Assembly: GCA_040216735.1 (NCBI GenBank)
Contig: JAVJOO010000003.1
Span: forward strand, 326,746-390,745
DNA from: Alphaproteobacteria bacterium
GTDB taxonomy: Bacteria > Pseudomonadota > Alphaproteobacteria > SHVP01
Length of the DNA: 64,000 bases
Direction: 5' to 3'
Position numbers and translations under genes: made by a program. This document shows, piece after piece, positions 1 to 9,622 of the stretch (position 1 is the first letter of the stretch; every line of letters begins with the position of its first letter). The notes under the pieces are model-generated. The model did no database searches and had not been told where the DNA came from. It saw nothing but the letters and a program-made list of their open reading frames with translations.

Positions 1-1
1 G

Positions 2-757
2 CTGGGACGATTCGACAACGCCGCCGTCGAACGGGCGCGGCTTGGCATCGTCGACGCCTTCACGCCGATCCTAGATGTCGTTTCTCGGCCGGTTAGTGCC
101 GCCAACGCCGTCGTGCGCGATATCGGCGAGCTCATCGAATTACGTACCGAGCTCGCGCGCGTCAAGGAAGAGAACGAACGGCTTTTACAATGGCAAACCG
201 TTGCGCGGCGACTCGAGGCGGAGAACGCGGCTTTCCGATCGTTGCTTTCGGCAAAAATTGAAACGTCGTCGTTTTTGGTCGCGGCTCGGGTCGTGGCCGA
301 TGCCGGTGGGCCCTTCGTGCGAACCGTTCTCCTCAACGCCGGTCTTCGTGACGGCGTCGCCAAGGGGCAGGCCGTCGTGAATGCAGAGGGGATGGTAGGC
401 CGTATCGCGGAGGTCGGCGAACGCTCGTCCCGTGTCTTGCTTCTAAGCGACTTAAACTCGCGCGTTCCTGTAGTGAACGAGCGTTCCGGGCAGCGGGGGG
501 TGCTCGCTGGGGACAACTCCGAATGGCCGCAATTGGTGTTTCTGCCCAATCAGGCGCAGGTTCAACCCGGTGATCCGATTGTCACTTCCGGCCACGGCGG
601 ACTCCTACCGCCGGGTTTGCCGATAGGGGTCGTCGCATCAACTGGAGACGGCGGCGTTAGGGTCCAACCGCTTGTTAATTGGCACAGGTTGGAATTTGTC
701 CGCGTCGTTCGGTACGACCTGCCGCGCCTGGAAGTCGGTGCAGATGGTAAGCGCTGA
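2..757 (+). CDS. mreC: Rod shape-determining protein MreC (5' end outside window)
   Basis: This is the C-terminal part of MreC, the periplasmic elongasome scaffold linking MreB filaments to PBP2 and RodA. The frame is open from base 2, so the true start and membrane anchor lie upstream. A GTG at 113 is internal, because the residues before it still read as MreC. A heptad-rich coiled coil (ELRTELARVKEENERL and onward, about bases 140-260) is followed by the beta-barrel domain with the family stretches NAEGMVGRI, LLLSDLNSRVPV and VTSGHGGLLPPG. It is followed directly by mreD, mrdA and rodA, the usual order. Identification is firm. Confidence 0.95.
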   Translation: MGRFDNAAVERARLGIVDAFTPILDVVSRPVSAANAVVRDIGELIELRTELARVKEENERLLQWQTVARRLEAENAAFRSLLSAKIETSSFLVAARVVADAGGPFVRTVLLNAGLRDGVAKGQAVVNAEGMVGRIAEVGERSSRVLLLSDLNSRVPVVNERSGQRGVLAGDNSEWPQLVFLPNQAQVQPGDPIVTSGHGGLLPPGLPIGVVASTGDGGVRVQPLVNWHRLEFVRVVRYDLPRLEVGADGKR

Positions 758-1271
758 TATGTCCGATTCCGTCGGCGACCGCCTCTCGCAGATCGCCAGA
801 AATGGAACGCCGGGCCTGCTCGCCCTGGTGCTCGTGCTGCTTTCCATTGCACCTTACAACTTTCCCGGAAGTGCACAGCTCATGCCGCCGTTAGCATTGA
901 TGGCGATATTTCATTGGGGAATATATCGCCCAGACCTGCTGCCCGGCCCACTTGCGTTCATCCTCGGGCTTCTCCAGGACATCCTTAGTGGCGGCCCGCT
1001 CGGGATGTGGGCGTTAGTCTTCCTGTTGGTTCTATTTGTCATGGCGTCCCAACGGCGATTCTTTCTGGGCAAGAAATTCGTCGTCGAATGGTTGGGATTT
1101 GCGTTGGTAACTCCAGTCGTTTTCTTCGCGATCTGGATATTGGGGTCTTTTTACGTAGGCGCGTTTGCGAACCCCGGAACGGTACTGGTTCAGGCCCTGC
1201 TCACTGCCGCATTCTATCCTGTCATGAGCTGGTTCATGAGCGCGACCCGACGGATAGTCGGTAGAATCTAG
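744..1271 (+). CDS. mreD: Rod shape-determining protein MreD
   Basis: MreD is a small inner-membrane protein of the elongasome that works with MreC and PBP2. The product is about 175 residues with roughly five hydrophobic segments and the family stretch FILGLLQDILSGGPLG. The frame is open further upstream, but the ATG at 744 follows a GGAAG about 10 bases ahead and overlaps the end of mreC by 14 bases, which suits translational coupling. ATG 759 is the alternative. Its stop overlaps the GTG start of the PBP2 gene by one base. Confidence 0.9.
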   Translation: MVSADMSDSVGDRLSQIARNGTPGLLALVLVLLSIAPYNFPGSAQLMPPLALMAIFHWGIYRPDLLPGPLAFILGLLQDILSGGPLGMWALVFLLVLFVMASQRRFFLGKKFVVEWLGFALVTPVVFFAIWILGSFYVGAFANPGTVLVQALLTAAFYPVMSWFMSATRRIVGRI

Positions 1272-3136
1272 TGAAGCGCGACCTCAATACTCACCGCACG
1301 TTCACACGCCGCGCGCTCCTGCTCGGCGGCGCCCAAGCCGCTCTAGTAACGGGGCTTGCCGCGCGGATGTACTATCTCCAAGTCATCGAATCCGAGCAGT
1401 ACAAACTGCTCGCAGACGAGAACCGGATCAATCTGCGGCTGTTGCCGCCCCCGCGGGGTCGCGTTCTCGACCGCACCGGGGTCGAGTTGGCGAACAATCA
1501 ACAGAACTACCGCGTCGTTTTGATCGCAGAACAGGCAGACAACGTCGCGCAGACGCTGGAAGCCCTAGCCGAACTTATCCCCCTTGATGCCTATGAGCGG
1601 GCGAAGGTGTTGCGTGAAGTGAAGCGGCGCCGATCGTTTGTGCCGGTAACGGTCGCCGAGAACTTGACCTGGGAAGAGTTTGCCCGTGTCAACGTCTATG
1701 CGCCCGACCTGCCGGGGATTCAGCCCGACATCGGTGAGACTCGGGCCTATCCCTACGGCGGAAAAATGGCGCACGTCGTCGGTTATGTCGGTGCTGTCAG
1801 CGAACGCGACCTAACCGGTGATCCGTTGCTTGAGTTGCCCGGGTTTCGCGTGGGCAAGAGTGGTATCGAGCGGACCCGCGAAGAGTATTTGCGCGGTAAG
1901 GCAGGGGTCAGCCGGGTGGAAGTCAATGCTTTCGGCCGCGTGATTCGCGAACTCAACAGGCGCGAGGGTCAGCCTGGCGAAGATCTCCGTCTCTCCCTCG
2001 ATGCCGAGCTGCAAAACCATATGATGGATCTTCTGGGCGACGAGAGTGCCTCGGCGGTCGTCATGGACATTCACTCTGGCGAGGTTCTGGGGCTGGCATC
2101 GACCCCCGGCTTCGATCCGCAGGCATTCAACATCGGCCTCACGCAGCAAGCGTGGACCGACCTGACGGGCGACCCCCGCAATCCATTGATGAACAAGGCG
2201 ATTGCCGGACAATACCCACCAGGATCGACCTTCAAGATGATCGTGGCTATGGCGGCGTTGGATGCTGGCTTGGTTTCGCCCGAGCAGAAGATCTTTTGTT
2301 CAGGGCATGTTGATTTAGGAAACCAACGGTTTCATTGCTGGAAACGAACCGGCCACGGCAACATGGAGATGCTCGATGCGATCGAACAGTCATGCGACGT
2401 CTATTTCTACGACATAGCCAAACGCGTTGGGATCGATCGCATTGCCGAGACCGCACGGCACTTCGGTCTCGGCGTGGAAACTGGCATCGAAATTCCCGCG
2501 GAGCGCAAGGGCTTGATGCCGACGCGAGAATGGAAAAAGGCGCGCACAGGCGAGGCGTGGCAACAGGGAGAAACGTTAGTCGCAGGCATCGGCCAAGGCT
2601 TCGTATTGATCACTCCGTTACAGCTTGCGGTGATGACTGCGCGCATTGCCAATGGTGGTTTCGCGGTGAAGCCCCGGCTCATCATGGACTCTCCGGAAAG
2701 CGGCGAAACCGTCACAGAGCCGGAGCGCATGCCGATCGGAAGAAATGCGCTTCAGCTCGTTGTTGAAGCGATGCGTCGCGTTTCCAATGTGCCGACCGGG
2801 ACCGCGTTTGCTGCGCGCATCAAGGATACCTCGATGGCGCTATCGGGAAAGACCGGTACGTCGCAGGTCCGCCGAATAACCCGGGCCGAACGTGAGAATC
2901 GGGTTCTGCGCAATGACGAGTTGCCTTGGGAGCAGCGCGACCACGCCCTCTTCGTTGCGTTTGCGCCCACATCCGCGCCGCGATACGCAGTATCGGTGGT
3001 GGTCGAACATGGCGGGTCGGGATCCAGCGCTGCGGCACCCCTTGCACGCGATATCTTGATCAAGGTCCAGGAACTCGAACGCGCGGGCCGCGGATCGCTG
3101 GCGACGGTGCGGCCTCAGGCCGAGGGGCGCGGATAA
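1271..3136 (+). CDS. mrdA: Penicillin-binding protein 2 (elongasome transpeptidase)
   Basis: This is a class B penicillin-binding protein that cross-links peptidoglycan during lateral wall growth, in complex with RodA. It has 621 residues and starts with GTG. A cytoplasmic tail and one membrane segment (about residues 14-35) lead into the dimerisation domain (PPPRGRVLDRTG) and the transpeptidase domain. All three active-site motifs are present: S319-T-F-K322, S374-C-D, and K527-T-G-T. Length is normal for PBP2. The gene overlaps mreD by one base and lies 4 bases before rodA. Confidence 0.96.
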   Translation: MKRDLNTHRTFTRRALLLGGAQAALVTGLAARMYYLQVIESEQYKLLADENRINLRLLPPPRGRVLDRTGVELANNQQNYRVVLIAEQADNVAQTLEALAELIPLDAYERAKVLREVKRRRSFVPVTVAENLTWEEFARVNVYAPDLPGIQPDIGETRAYPYGGKMAHVVGYVGAVSERDLTGDPLLELPGFRVGKSGIERTREEYLRGKAGVSRVEVNAFGRVIRELNRREGQPGEDLRLSLDAELQNHMMDLLGDESASAVVMDIHSGEVLGLASTPGFDPQAFNIGLTQQAWTDLTGDPRNPLMNKAIAGQYPPGSTFKMIVAMAALDAGLVSPEQKIFCSGHVDLGNQRFHCWKRTGHGNMEMLDAIEQSCDVYFYDIAKRVGIDRIAETARHFGLGVETGIEIPAERKGLMPTREWKKARTGEAWQQGETLVAGIGQGFVLITPLQLAVMTARIANGGFAVKPRLIMDSPESGETVTEPERMPIGRNALQLVVEAMRRVSNVPTGTAFAARIKDTSMALSGKTGTSQVRRITRAERENRVLRNDELPWEQRDHALFVAFAPTSAPRYAVSVVVEHGGSGSSAAAPLARDILIKVQELERAGRGSLATVRPQAEGRG

Positions 3137-3140
3137 CGCC

Positions 3141-4289
3141 ATGGCATTGGTGGACGATCGCCGAAACGAGATGACCTTTTTTCAAAAGGTCCGAAACACC
3201 AATTGGTTTCTGATTGTCTTGCTTTTCCTGACGGCCGGATTTGGTATTGCCATGCTCTACTCGGTAGCCGGCGGCAAGATGGACCCGTGGGCTTCGCGTC
3301 AGGCGGTCCGCTTCGCCGTAGGTGCGTCCTTGATGCTGTTCGTTGCGTTCGTGGACATCCGAATCTGGCTTCGTCTGGCGTATCCGCTCTACGCGATTGG
3401 ACTAGTCCTACTGCTGATCGTCGAGGTGATGGGCGAGGTTGGGATGGGTGCCCAGCGCTGGATCGATCTCGGGTTCTTCAATCTGCAACCGTCCGAGGTG
3501 ATGAAGATTGCACTTGTCCTCGCATTGTCGCGCTACTTCCATGGTCTGAATGCCGAAGATGTACAGCGTTTTCGGTGGTTATTGATCCCGATCGTCATGG
3601 CGCTCGTACCGGCAGCGCTAGTACTGGTCGAGCCGGATCTGGGCACCGCAATTCTGCTTTTCCTGGGCGCGGGCGCCTTGTTCTTTGCCGCAGGGGTGCT
3701 TTGGTGGAAGTTCGCTCTCGTGTTCGTTGGTGCGCTTGGAGCGATTCCCTTCGTTTGGGATCGTCTTCACCTCTACCAGCGCGAACGGGTCTTAACTTTG
3801 TTCAACCCAGAGCGCGACCCTCTCGGCGCGGGTTACCAGATCATGCAATCCAAGATCGCCCTAGGGTCGGGCGGTCTTTGGGGTAAGGGGTATCTCTTGG
3901 GTACCCAAAGCCACCTGAACTTCCTGCCCGAAAAGCATTCCGACTTTATCTTCACGACACTGGGCGAGGAGTTCGGGCTTGTCGGCGGGTTGATTCTGCT
4001 CGGACTCTACACGGCAATTCTGATTTACGGCTTTGCCGTCGCCTTTCGTGCCCGCAGTCAATTTGGCCGCCTGTTGGCGGTCGGTGTGACCACAACCTTC
4101 TTCCTCTATCTCTTCATCAACATTGCAATGGTAATGGGGCTGATTCCGGTGGTCGGCGTTCCGCTCCCGCTGATCTCTTGGGGGGGGAGCGCGATGGTGT
4201 CGATCTTGATCGGTTTTGGCCTTGTGCTAAGCGTCTACATCCACCGGGATATTCCGATCCCACGCCGTCCCGGCCTGGACCCGACCTAG
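3141..4289 (+). CDS. rodA: SEDS peptidoglycan glycosyltransferase RodA
   Basis: RodA is the SEDS-family glycan polymerase that partners PBP2. The product has 382 residues, with about ten hydrophobic segments and the SEDS signatures LPEKHSDFIFTTLGEEFG and GVPLPLISWGGSAM. ATG 3141 follows a GAGGGG about a dozen bases upstream; ATG 3171 is an alternative start. The gene ends tail-to-tail with the ABC-F gene, overlapping it by four bases, so there is no room for a separate terminator. Confidence 0.95.
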   Translation: MALVDDRRNEMTFFQKVRNTNWFLIVLLFLTAGFGIAMLYSVAGGKMDPWASRQAVRFAVGASLMLFVAFVDIRIWLRLAYPLYAIGLVLLLIVEVMGEVGMGAQRWIDLGFFNLQPSEVMKIALVLALSRYFHGLNAEDVQRFRWLLIPIVMALVPAALVLVEPDLGTAILLFLGAGALFFAAGVLWWKFALVFVGALGAIPFVWDRLHLYQRERVLTLFNPERDPLGAGYQIMQSKIALGSGGLWGKGYLLGTQSHLNFLPEKHSDFIFTTLGEEFGLVGGLILLGLYTAILIYGFAVAFRARSQFGRLLAVGVTTTFFLYLFINIAMVMGLIPVVGVPLPLISWGGSAMVSILIGFGLVLSVYIHRDIPIPRRPGLDPT

Positions 4290-6166
4290 GCGTCAGCGGG
4301 CGCGTCCACAGAGTCCAATTCGCCCTGTAGGGCCAGCCATAGACCTTCCGCCGCCACGATCTCTTCTTTGATCATCGCGACCGCTTTGTTGATCTCGATC
4401 ACGCGGTCCGGTCTCTCCTGATAGAGGCCCGGCTTGGCAAGCTCGGTTTCTAACGCTGCCTGACGGGCCTGAAGTTCGGCAATTCGGCTTTCGGCATCCC
4501 GGACTTGCTTTCGCAGCGGGGCGATTCTCTTGCGCTCGGCGGCGCGGTCGCGGCGACGTGCCTGCTTTCCGGTTGACGGTTTGGATTTTCCGCTGCCGGT
4601 GTCATCGCTGCGCCCGAGAACGCGATCGCGGTAGTCGCCGATGTCGCCGTCGAAGCCCGATATGCCGCCGCCGTCCACCAGCCACAGGCGATCGGCGGTC
4701 GTCTCGATCAGGTGTGGGTCGTGGCTCACCACAATAACCGCCCCGACATAATCGTTCAGCGCCTCGACCAAAAGTTCGCGGGCAACGACATCAAGGTGAT
4801 TGGTCGGTTCGTCCAACAGGAGGAGGTGGGGCCGATCGCAGGACATGAGCGACAGGAGCAGCCGGGCCTTTTCTCCGCCTGACAACGACGCAACAGGCGT
4901 TTCGCTCTTTTCCTTAGAAAACCCGAAACCGCCCAGTTGGTTGCGAATCTGCTGCGGGTTGTCCTTTGGCCTGCGGCGCGACAGTTCCGCAAATGGCGTG
5001 GCTGTCATGTCGAGTTCGTCCACCTGGTGTTGAGCAAAGTACCCGACGCGAAGTTTGTTCGGACGGGTCACCGTGCCGGACAATTCGGTCAATCGGCCGG
5101 CCAGAAACCGAATGAAGGTCGATTTGCCGTTACCGTTGGCGCCAAGCAGGGCGATGCGGTCGTCCGGGTCGAGTCGCAGGTTCAGGTTTTCTAGAACTGT
5201 GTGGTCGCCGTAACCCAACGAAACGTCCTCGCACGAGAAGAGCGGCGGCGCCATTTCCTCCGGTGCCGGGAACGAAATCGGGGTGCGCTCCTCGCCAGGA
5301 AGCTCGACAACTGGCTGCATCCTGGCAAGGACCTTGAGCCGCGATTGCGCCTGGCGAGCCTTCGACGCTTTGTAGCGGAACCGATCGACGAATTGTTGGA
5401 TACGGGCTTGCTCGGCCAACTGGCGGGTCCGCTGCTTGGCGTCCTGAGCGGCCCGCTCGCGCCGCGCGTTCTCGAATTGGTCGTAGGTGCCGGTATAGAG
5501 CGTTAGCTTGCCTTGATCGAGATGAAGGATTTCGCCGACCGCGTTGTTGAGAAGGTTGCGGTCGTGACTGACGATCAACACCGTTCCCCGATAGCGGCGG
5601 AGGTAATCTTCAAGCCACAGCGTTGCCTCGAGGTCGAGATGGTTGGTCGGTTCGTCCAATAGCAGAATATCTGGCTCAGTGAACAGCAACGCGGCAAGGG
5701 CGACGCGCATCCGCCAACCGCCTGAATAGGACGCACAAGGCTGTTGCTGGGCGGCGTGGTCGAAGCCTAGCCCGGCCAGAAGGCGCGCGGCGCGGGCCTC
5801 GGCGGCGTAACCGTCGGTTTGGGCCAGTCGAGCGTGGATGTGTCCGAGGCGGTCGGGGTCGGTTTCGTGCTCCGCCTCGCGGCGTAGATCGGTGAGTTCG
5901 CGGTCGGCGTTCATCACGGTGTCGATGAGGCTCTCCGGACCGTCTGGCGCTTCCTGTTGGGTCACACCTAGCTTCGCCCGTGCAGGCAAGCGAATCGCCC
6001 CTTGATCGGTCTCAATCTGGCCGGTAATCAACCGCAGCAGCGTTGTTTTTCCCGCGCCGTTGCGACCCACAAGGCCAACATGGTGGCCTGAATCGACGGT
6101 CGCTGTGGCCTCCTCAAGGATAGGTCGGCCTGCGATTCGGTAGGTTACGGCGTCAATATGGATCAA
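4286..6166 (-). CDS. ABC-F family ATPase, YheS-like
   Basis: This is a soluble ABC-F protein with two ATP-binding cassettes and no membrane domain. Members of this family act on ribosomes in translation. The 626 residues contain Walker A motifs GRNGAGKTT and GANGNGKST, signatures SYSGGWRMR and SLSGGEKAR, and two LLLDEPTNHLD Walker B stretches. An arginine- and lysine-rich linker lies between the cassettes, and a basic predicted coiled coil forms the C terminus. The layout best fits the YheS/Uup side of the family; which subgroup is uncertain. It lies alone, facing rodA and pointing away from tRNA-Lys. Confidence 0.9.
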   Translation of the reverse strand: MIHIDAVTYRIAGRPILEEATATVDSGHHVGLVGRNGAGKTTLLRLITGQIETDQGAIRLPARAKLGVTQQEAPDGPESLIDTVMNADRELTDLRREAEHETDPDRLGHIHARLAQTDGYAAEARAARLLAGLGFDHAAQQQPCASYSGGWRMRVALAALLFTEPDILLLDEPTNHLDLEATLWLEDYLRRYRGTVLIVSHDRNLLNNAVGEILHLDQGKLTLYTGTYDQFENARRERAAQDAKQRTRQLAEQARIQQFVDRFRYKASKARQAQSRLKVLARMQPVVELPGEERTPISFPAPEEMAPPLFSCEDVSLGYGDHTVLENLNLRLDPDDRIALLGANGNGKSTFIRFLAGRLTELSGTVTRPNKLRVGYFAQHQVDELDMTATPFAELSRRRPKDNPQQIRNQLGGFGFSKEKSETPVASLSGGEKARLLLSLMSCDRPHLLLLDEPTNHLDVVARELLVEALNDYVGAVIVVSHDPHLIETTADRLWLVDGGGISGFDGDIGDYRDRVLGRSDDTGSGKSKPSTGKQARRRDRAAERKRIAPLRKQVRDAESRIAELQARQAALETELAKPGLYQERPDRVIEINKAVAMIKEEIVAAEGLWLALQGELDSVDAPADA

Positions 6167-6248
6167 GGGACTGGCTTTCTAACATGCTTGTCGTGCGCGG
6201 GTGTATCGCGTGGGCACCCGAGCGGCAAGCGCTCAAAACCGTTTTCCC

Positions 6249-6277
6249 TTGACCGCGGTCTCCGCACTCCCTAGGAA
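6249..6277 (+). promoter_or_regulatory. Candidate promoter of tRNA-Lys
   Basis: TTGACC at 6249-6254 and TAGGAA at 6272-6277 are separated by 17 bases and end about 10 bases before the tRNA. The -35 match is good and the -10 match is weak. This is a pattern match only. Confidence 0.35.
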
Positions 6278-6287
6278 ATCTGCCGTC

Positions 6288-6363
6288 GGGCGATTAGCTC
6301 AGTTGGTAGAGCAGGTGACTCTTAATCACCGGGTCCGGGGTTCGAATCCCCGATCGCCCTCCA
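6288..6363 (+). tRNA. tRNA-Lys (anticodon CTT)
   Basis: A full cloverleaf can be drawn by eye. The acceptor stem GGGCGAT pairs with ATCGCCC, the D stem is GCTC/GAGC, the anticodon stem GGTGA/TCACC carries the loop CTCTTAA, and the T stem CGGGG/CCCCG carries TTCGAAT. The anticodon is CTT, which reads the lysine codon AAG. The gene encodes its CCA end. The discriminator base is T, which is unusual for a bacterial tRNA-Lys. It lies 64 bases before glnS on the same strand. Confidence 0.95.
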
Positions 6364-6427
6364 TTCTTCTTTGCGCGGCGCCCGCGGGCGGAACCGCGCC
6401 GGGGCGCCTCAACCGCTGGTGTTTTCC

Positions 6428-8119
6428 GTGACAAGTCCCCCCGAATCCGAGACGGCCGAGAGACACGACTTCGTTCGTGAGATTGTGCGGAGCGATCTCG
6501 CAGCGGGGCGACATACCGGCGTTGTCACGCGGTTTCCGCCCGAACCCAATGGCTATCTGCACATTGGTCACGCCAAGTCGATCTGCCTGAATTTCGGTAT
6601 TGCCGGAGAATTCGGCGGTCGCTGCCACTTGCGCTTTGACGACACCAATCCTGCGAAGGAAGAAGCCGCCTATATCGAGGCGATCAAACGCGACGTGCGC
6701 TGGCTTGGATTCGACTGGGGCGACCACCTGCATTTCTCGTCGGATTACTTCGAACAGCTTTACAGTTGGGCGGTGCACTTGATCGAAACGGGCAAAGCCT
6801 ATGTCGATGACTTAAGTGCCGAGGATATACGCAACTATCGCGGCACGTTGACCGAACCCGGTCGAAACAGCCCTTTCCGCGATCGTACAACCGAAGAAAA
6901 CCTCGATCTGTTCCAGCGGATGCGCGGCGGCGAATTTCGCGATGGAGAGCGCGTCCTCCGTGCCAAAATCGATATGGGATCGGGCAACATCAATTTGCGC
7001 GATCCGGTTATCTACCGGATTATTCGCGCGCCGCACCCGCGCACGGGATCGGACTGGTGTATTTATCCGAACTACGATTTCGCCCACGGGCAATCGGACG
7101 CCCTGGAAGGAATCACGCACTCGCTGTGCACACTGGAATTCGAAGATCACCGGCCGCTCTACGACTGGTTCTTGGATAACCTGCCGGTGCCCGCGCGCCC
7201 GCGTCAGTATGAATTTGCCCGCCTCAATCTGTCGTACACAGTTCTCTCCAAACGGCGCCTGATTCAGTTGGTCGACGAGGGGCGCGTCGCCGGATGGGAC
7301 GATCCCCGTATGCCGACGTTGGCCGGCCTGCGGCGGCGTGGTGTGCCGCCCGAGGCGGTTCGCCAGTTCATCTCCAGTGTCGGCGTTGCCCGGGCGAATA
7401 GCGTCGTCGATATGGCCATGTTCGACCATGCCGTACGCGAAGTTCTCAACAAAACGGCCCTTCGGCGCATGGCGGTGATGCGCCCCCTCAAGGTGGTGAT
7501 CGAAAACTATCCCGAGGATCGAACCGAAATGCTCGAGGCGGTGAACAACCCCGAGGATCCCGCTGCGGGGTCTCGTCAGGTACCGTTCGCTCGCGAGATC
7601 TACGTCGAACGCGACGACTTCATGGAGGATCCGCCGAAGAAATTCTACCGCCTGTCGCCTGGTAGCGAGGTGCGGTTGCGCTATGCCTACTTCATTAGAT
7701 GTACCGACGTGATCAAAGACGCCGCCGGCGAGGTTGTCGAACTGCGATGCACCTACGATCCGGCTACCCGCGGCGGGAACGCGCCGGACGGTCGCAAGGT
7801 GAAGGCGACGCTGCACTGGGTTTCAGCCGCGCACGCCAAGACGATCGAGGCACGGCTCTACGATCATCTATTCTCGCGGCCCATCCCGGGTGCGGACGGC
7901 GATTTCCTCGACGACCTCAATCCGAGCTCTATCGATGTCGTCGGCGATTGCCGTGCCGAGCCCGCGGTCGCGGATACGCCGGAAGGGCAGCCGATCCAGT
8001 TCGAACGGCTCGGCTACTTCTACTTGGACAGGGATTCAACGACGACCGCGCCGGTATTCAATCGCACGGTGGGGTTGCGCGACACTTGGGCACGGGTCCA
8101 GGCGGCCAAGACTTCGTAG
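6428..8119 (+). CDS. glnS: Glutaminyl-tRNA synthetase
   Basis: This class I aminoacyl-tRNA synthetase charges tRNA-Gln with glutamine. The catalytic domain has the HIGH motif in [11 protein letters not shown] and the KMSKS-loop equivalent VLSKRRL, followed by the C-terminal anticodon-binding beta-barrels typical of GlnRS. The product is about 563 residues, the usual size. The frame opens with a TTG at 6371, but conserved sequence begins only after about 30 residues, so GTG 6428 (or GTG 6419) is preferred; no strong ribosome site decides it. Many alphaproteobacteria lack GlnRS and use transamidation instead. Confidence 0.93.
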   Translation: MTSPPESETAERHDFVREIVRSDLAAGRHTGVVTRFPPEPNGYLHIGHAKSICLNFGIAGEFGGRCHLRFDDTNPAKEEAAYIEAIKRDVRWLGFDWGDHLHFSSDYFEQLYSWAVHLIETGKAYVDDLSAEDIRNYRGTLTEPGRNSPFRDRTTEENLDLFQRMRGGEFRDGERVLRAKIDMGSGNINLRDPVIYRIIRAPHPRTGSDWCIYPNYDFAHGQSDALEGITHSLCTLEFEDHRPLYDWFLDNLPVPARPRQYEFARLNLSYTVLSKRRLIQLVDEGRVAGWDDPRMPTLAGLRRRGVPPEAVRQFISSVGVARANSVVDMAMFDHAVREVLNKTALRRMAVMRPLKVVIENYPEDRTEMLEAVNNPEDPAAGSRQVPFAREIYVERDDFMEDPPKKFYRLSPGSEVRLRYAYFIRCTDVIKDAAGEVVELRCTYDPATRGGNAPDGRKVKATLHWVSAAHAKTIEARLYDHLFSRPIPGADGDFLDDLNPSSIDVVGDCRAEPAVADTPEGQPIQFERLGYFYLDRDSTTTAPVFNRTVGLRDTWARVQAAKTS

Positions 8120-8127
8120 CGCGGCGG

Positions 8128-8391
8128 TTAGCGTTTTCCGATGCGCGGCTGACCGCTGGTCGACGCGCCAAAAGAGCGTTCCAGCGTCTTGGTGCTGTCG
8201 CTCGCAAGTTCGATTGCGTCGGACAACAGGCTCAGTATTCGGATGTTGTTGTCGAGAACGTGCCGTGCTTCGGGGCGGTTGTCGTCGACGATTTTGGTTG
8301 CGCGCTTTATCAGATCGCTGCGGATCAGCGTCAGGATATCCTCAAGCTTGTATCCGTCCGGTTTTTCATCGGTAGCGAGAAAATGCGTCAT
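8128..8391 (-). CDS. Small conserved-looking protein of unknown function
   Basis: This 87-residue soluble, probably helical protein is not recognised. It is rich in charged residues and has no signal peptide or cysteines. Its central helix region includes IRSDLIKRATKIVDDNRPEA. A GGAAAG six bases before the ATG supports translation, and its codon use resembles the surrounding genes. It faces glnS with 8 bases between the stops, and lies 16 bases upstream of the acyl-CoA-dehydrogenase-like gene's 3' end on the same strand. Confidence 0.65.
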   Translation of the reverse strand: MTHFLATDEKPDGYKLEDILTLIRSDLIKRATKIVDDNRPEARHVLDNNIRILSLLSDAIELASDSTKTLERSFGASTSGQPRIGKR

Positions 8392-8407
8392 TGTAACTTT
8401 CCAACGA

Positions 8408-9622
8408 TCAAATCATTGAGGCCGGTGGTTCGATCCCTAGGGCCTGCTGTCCAAAGGGAATCATACTACGATCATAGTTGACGGCAATCTGCGTCGCAGC
8501 TGCGTTCAAGTCGCGGAACTGCTGCTGTACCGGATTGCCGTCGAAGATGCCCATGGCGCCCATCGTGGTCGCAAGCCGCTCAAGAGCATTTTGGCACATT
8601 CGTGTCGCAAACGCGCGGTCTCGAGTCATCCCTCGGACCGTTGCCGGATCGGGTGGGTGTCCGCGTTCGCCAAAATCTCGCAATCGGTGGATTTGGGCCC
8701 GCAGAACGCGTCTCGCGGTATCGATTTCGGCGGCGGATTCGGCAAGGCGAAGTTGGACGGTCGGTTGGTTCGCGACCGCCTCGCCGGTCATGACACCGAC
8801 CCGCACCCCGGTGATCTTGGCGTAGGCCTTAAGGCCGCCTTCCGCCATCCCAACAATGGGCCCGAGCAAGCTGGTGCCAAAATACCCGCCCAGAGCCAAC
8901 CGCCAGATAAACGGACCGTCGGCCCGACCGCCCGGTGGGGCGGCGCCCCAGAAGGACGCCATCGGCATCGCCCGGTGGGCGGGTACGAGGGCCTCGGTGA
9001 CCACGATGTCCTTGCTACCGGTACCGCGCATGCCGGAGACGAACCACGTATCCTCGATCACATAGTCCCGCGCCGGTACAAGCAAGAAAAGCGGTGGGCC
9101 GGTCGGTGCGCCATCGCCATCAACTTGAGCACCGGACACGAGAACCCAATGTGCGTGATCGATTCCGCTGGCAAACTTCCACCGACCTGAAAGGCGGTAT
9201 CCCGTGCCGTCTGCGACGACACGGACGCCCTGCTGGACCGACGCGTTGGCAACAAGGACATCATGGCCGTCGCCGTAGAGCTCCTCCTGTGCTTCAGTAT
9301 CGAATCGGCAGGCGTAGCAGTTATTGGCGGCTACGACAGTCGCGATCCAGGCGGTTGAGGGACAGGCCTGGGCAAGAACCCGGCCGATGTCGAATTGAAT
9401 GCCCCAAGGGGAATCGTCGCCACCGTATGCTGCCGGTTGAAAATGGCGAAGTAAGGACTGGCGATACAGTGACCGCATGGCGTCGGGCAGAACCTGACGC
9501 GCGGCCTCGGTTTCGTGAACGCGCGCCGAGAGATCGGCTGCTACCGCGGACGCCCGCGAGACGACCGGCGCCCACAAGCGTTCAGTCTCTGCAACGGGTC
9601 TGGCCGAAGAAAGCGTTGTCAC
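8408..9622 (-). CDS. Acyl-CoA dehydrogenase-fold flavin monooxygenase (HsaA/HpaB-like)
   Basis: This 404-residue protein has the acyl-CoA dehydrogenase fold but resembles the two-component flavin-dependent hydroxylases (HsaA and related oxygenase subunits) more than fatty-acid dehydrogenases. The middle beta domain includes GYRLSGRWKFASGIDHAHW, followed by DTWFVSGMRGTGSKDIV, both typical of that group. The helical C-terminal domain ends in a QFRDLNAAATQIAVN-type motif. It would use reduced flavin from a separate reductase, which is not encoded nearby. The GTG start overlaps the stop of the upstream permease gene by four bases (GTGA), so the two are co-translated. Substrate unknown. Confidence 0.8.
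   Translation of the reverse strand: MTTLSSARPVAETERLWAPVVSRASAVAADLSARVHETEAARQVLPDAMRSLYRQSLLRHFQPAAYGGDDSPWGIQFDIGRVLAQACPSTAWIATVVAANNCYACRFDTEAQEELYGDGHDVLVANASVQQGVRVVADGTGYRLSGRWKFASGIDHAHWVLVSGAQVDGDGAPTGPPLFLLVPARDYVIEDTWFVSGMRGTGSKDIVVTEALVPAHRAMPMASFWGAAPPGGRADGPFIWRLALGGYFGTSLLGPIVGMAEGGLKAYAKITGVRVGVMTGEAVANQPTVQLRLAESAAEIDTARRVLRAQIHRLRDFGERGHPPDPATVRGMTRDRAFATRMCQNALERLATTMGAMGIFDGNPVQQQFRDLNAAATQIAVNYDRSMIPFGQQALGIEPPASMI

Noticed and set aside
6201-6431. Open frame across the tRNA-Lys gene
   Set aside because: Its middle is simply the translation of the tRNA (LAQLVEQ...[10 protein letters not shown]), a well-known artefact.
6812-7816. 334-codon frame antisense to glnS
   Set aside because: It mirrors the codon pattern of glnS and shows no protein family features.
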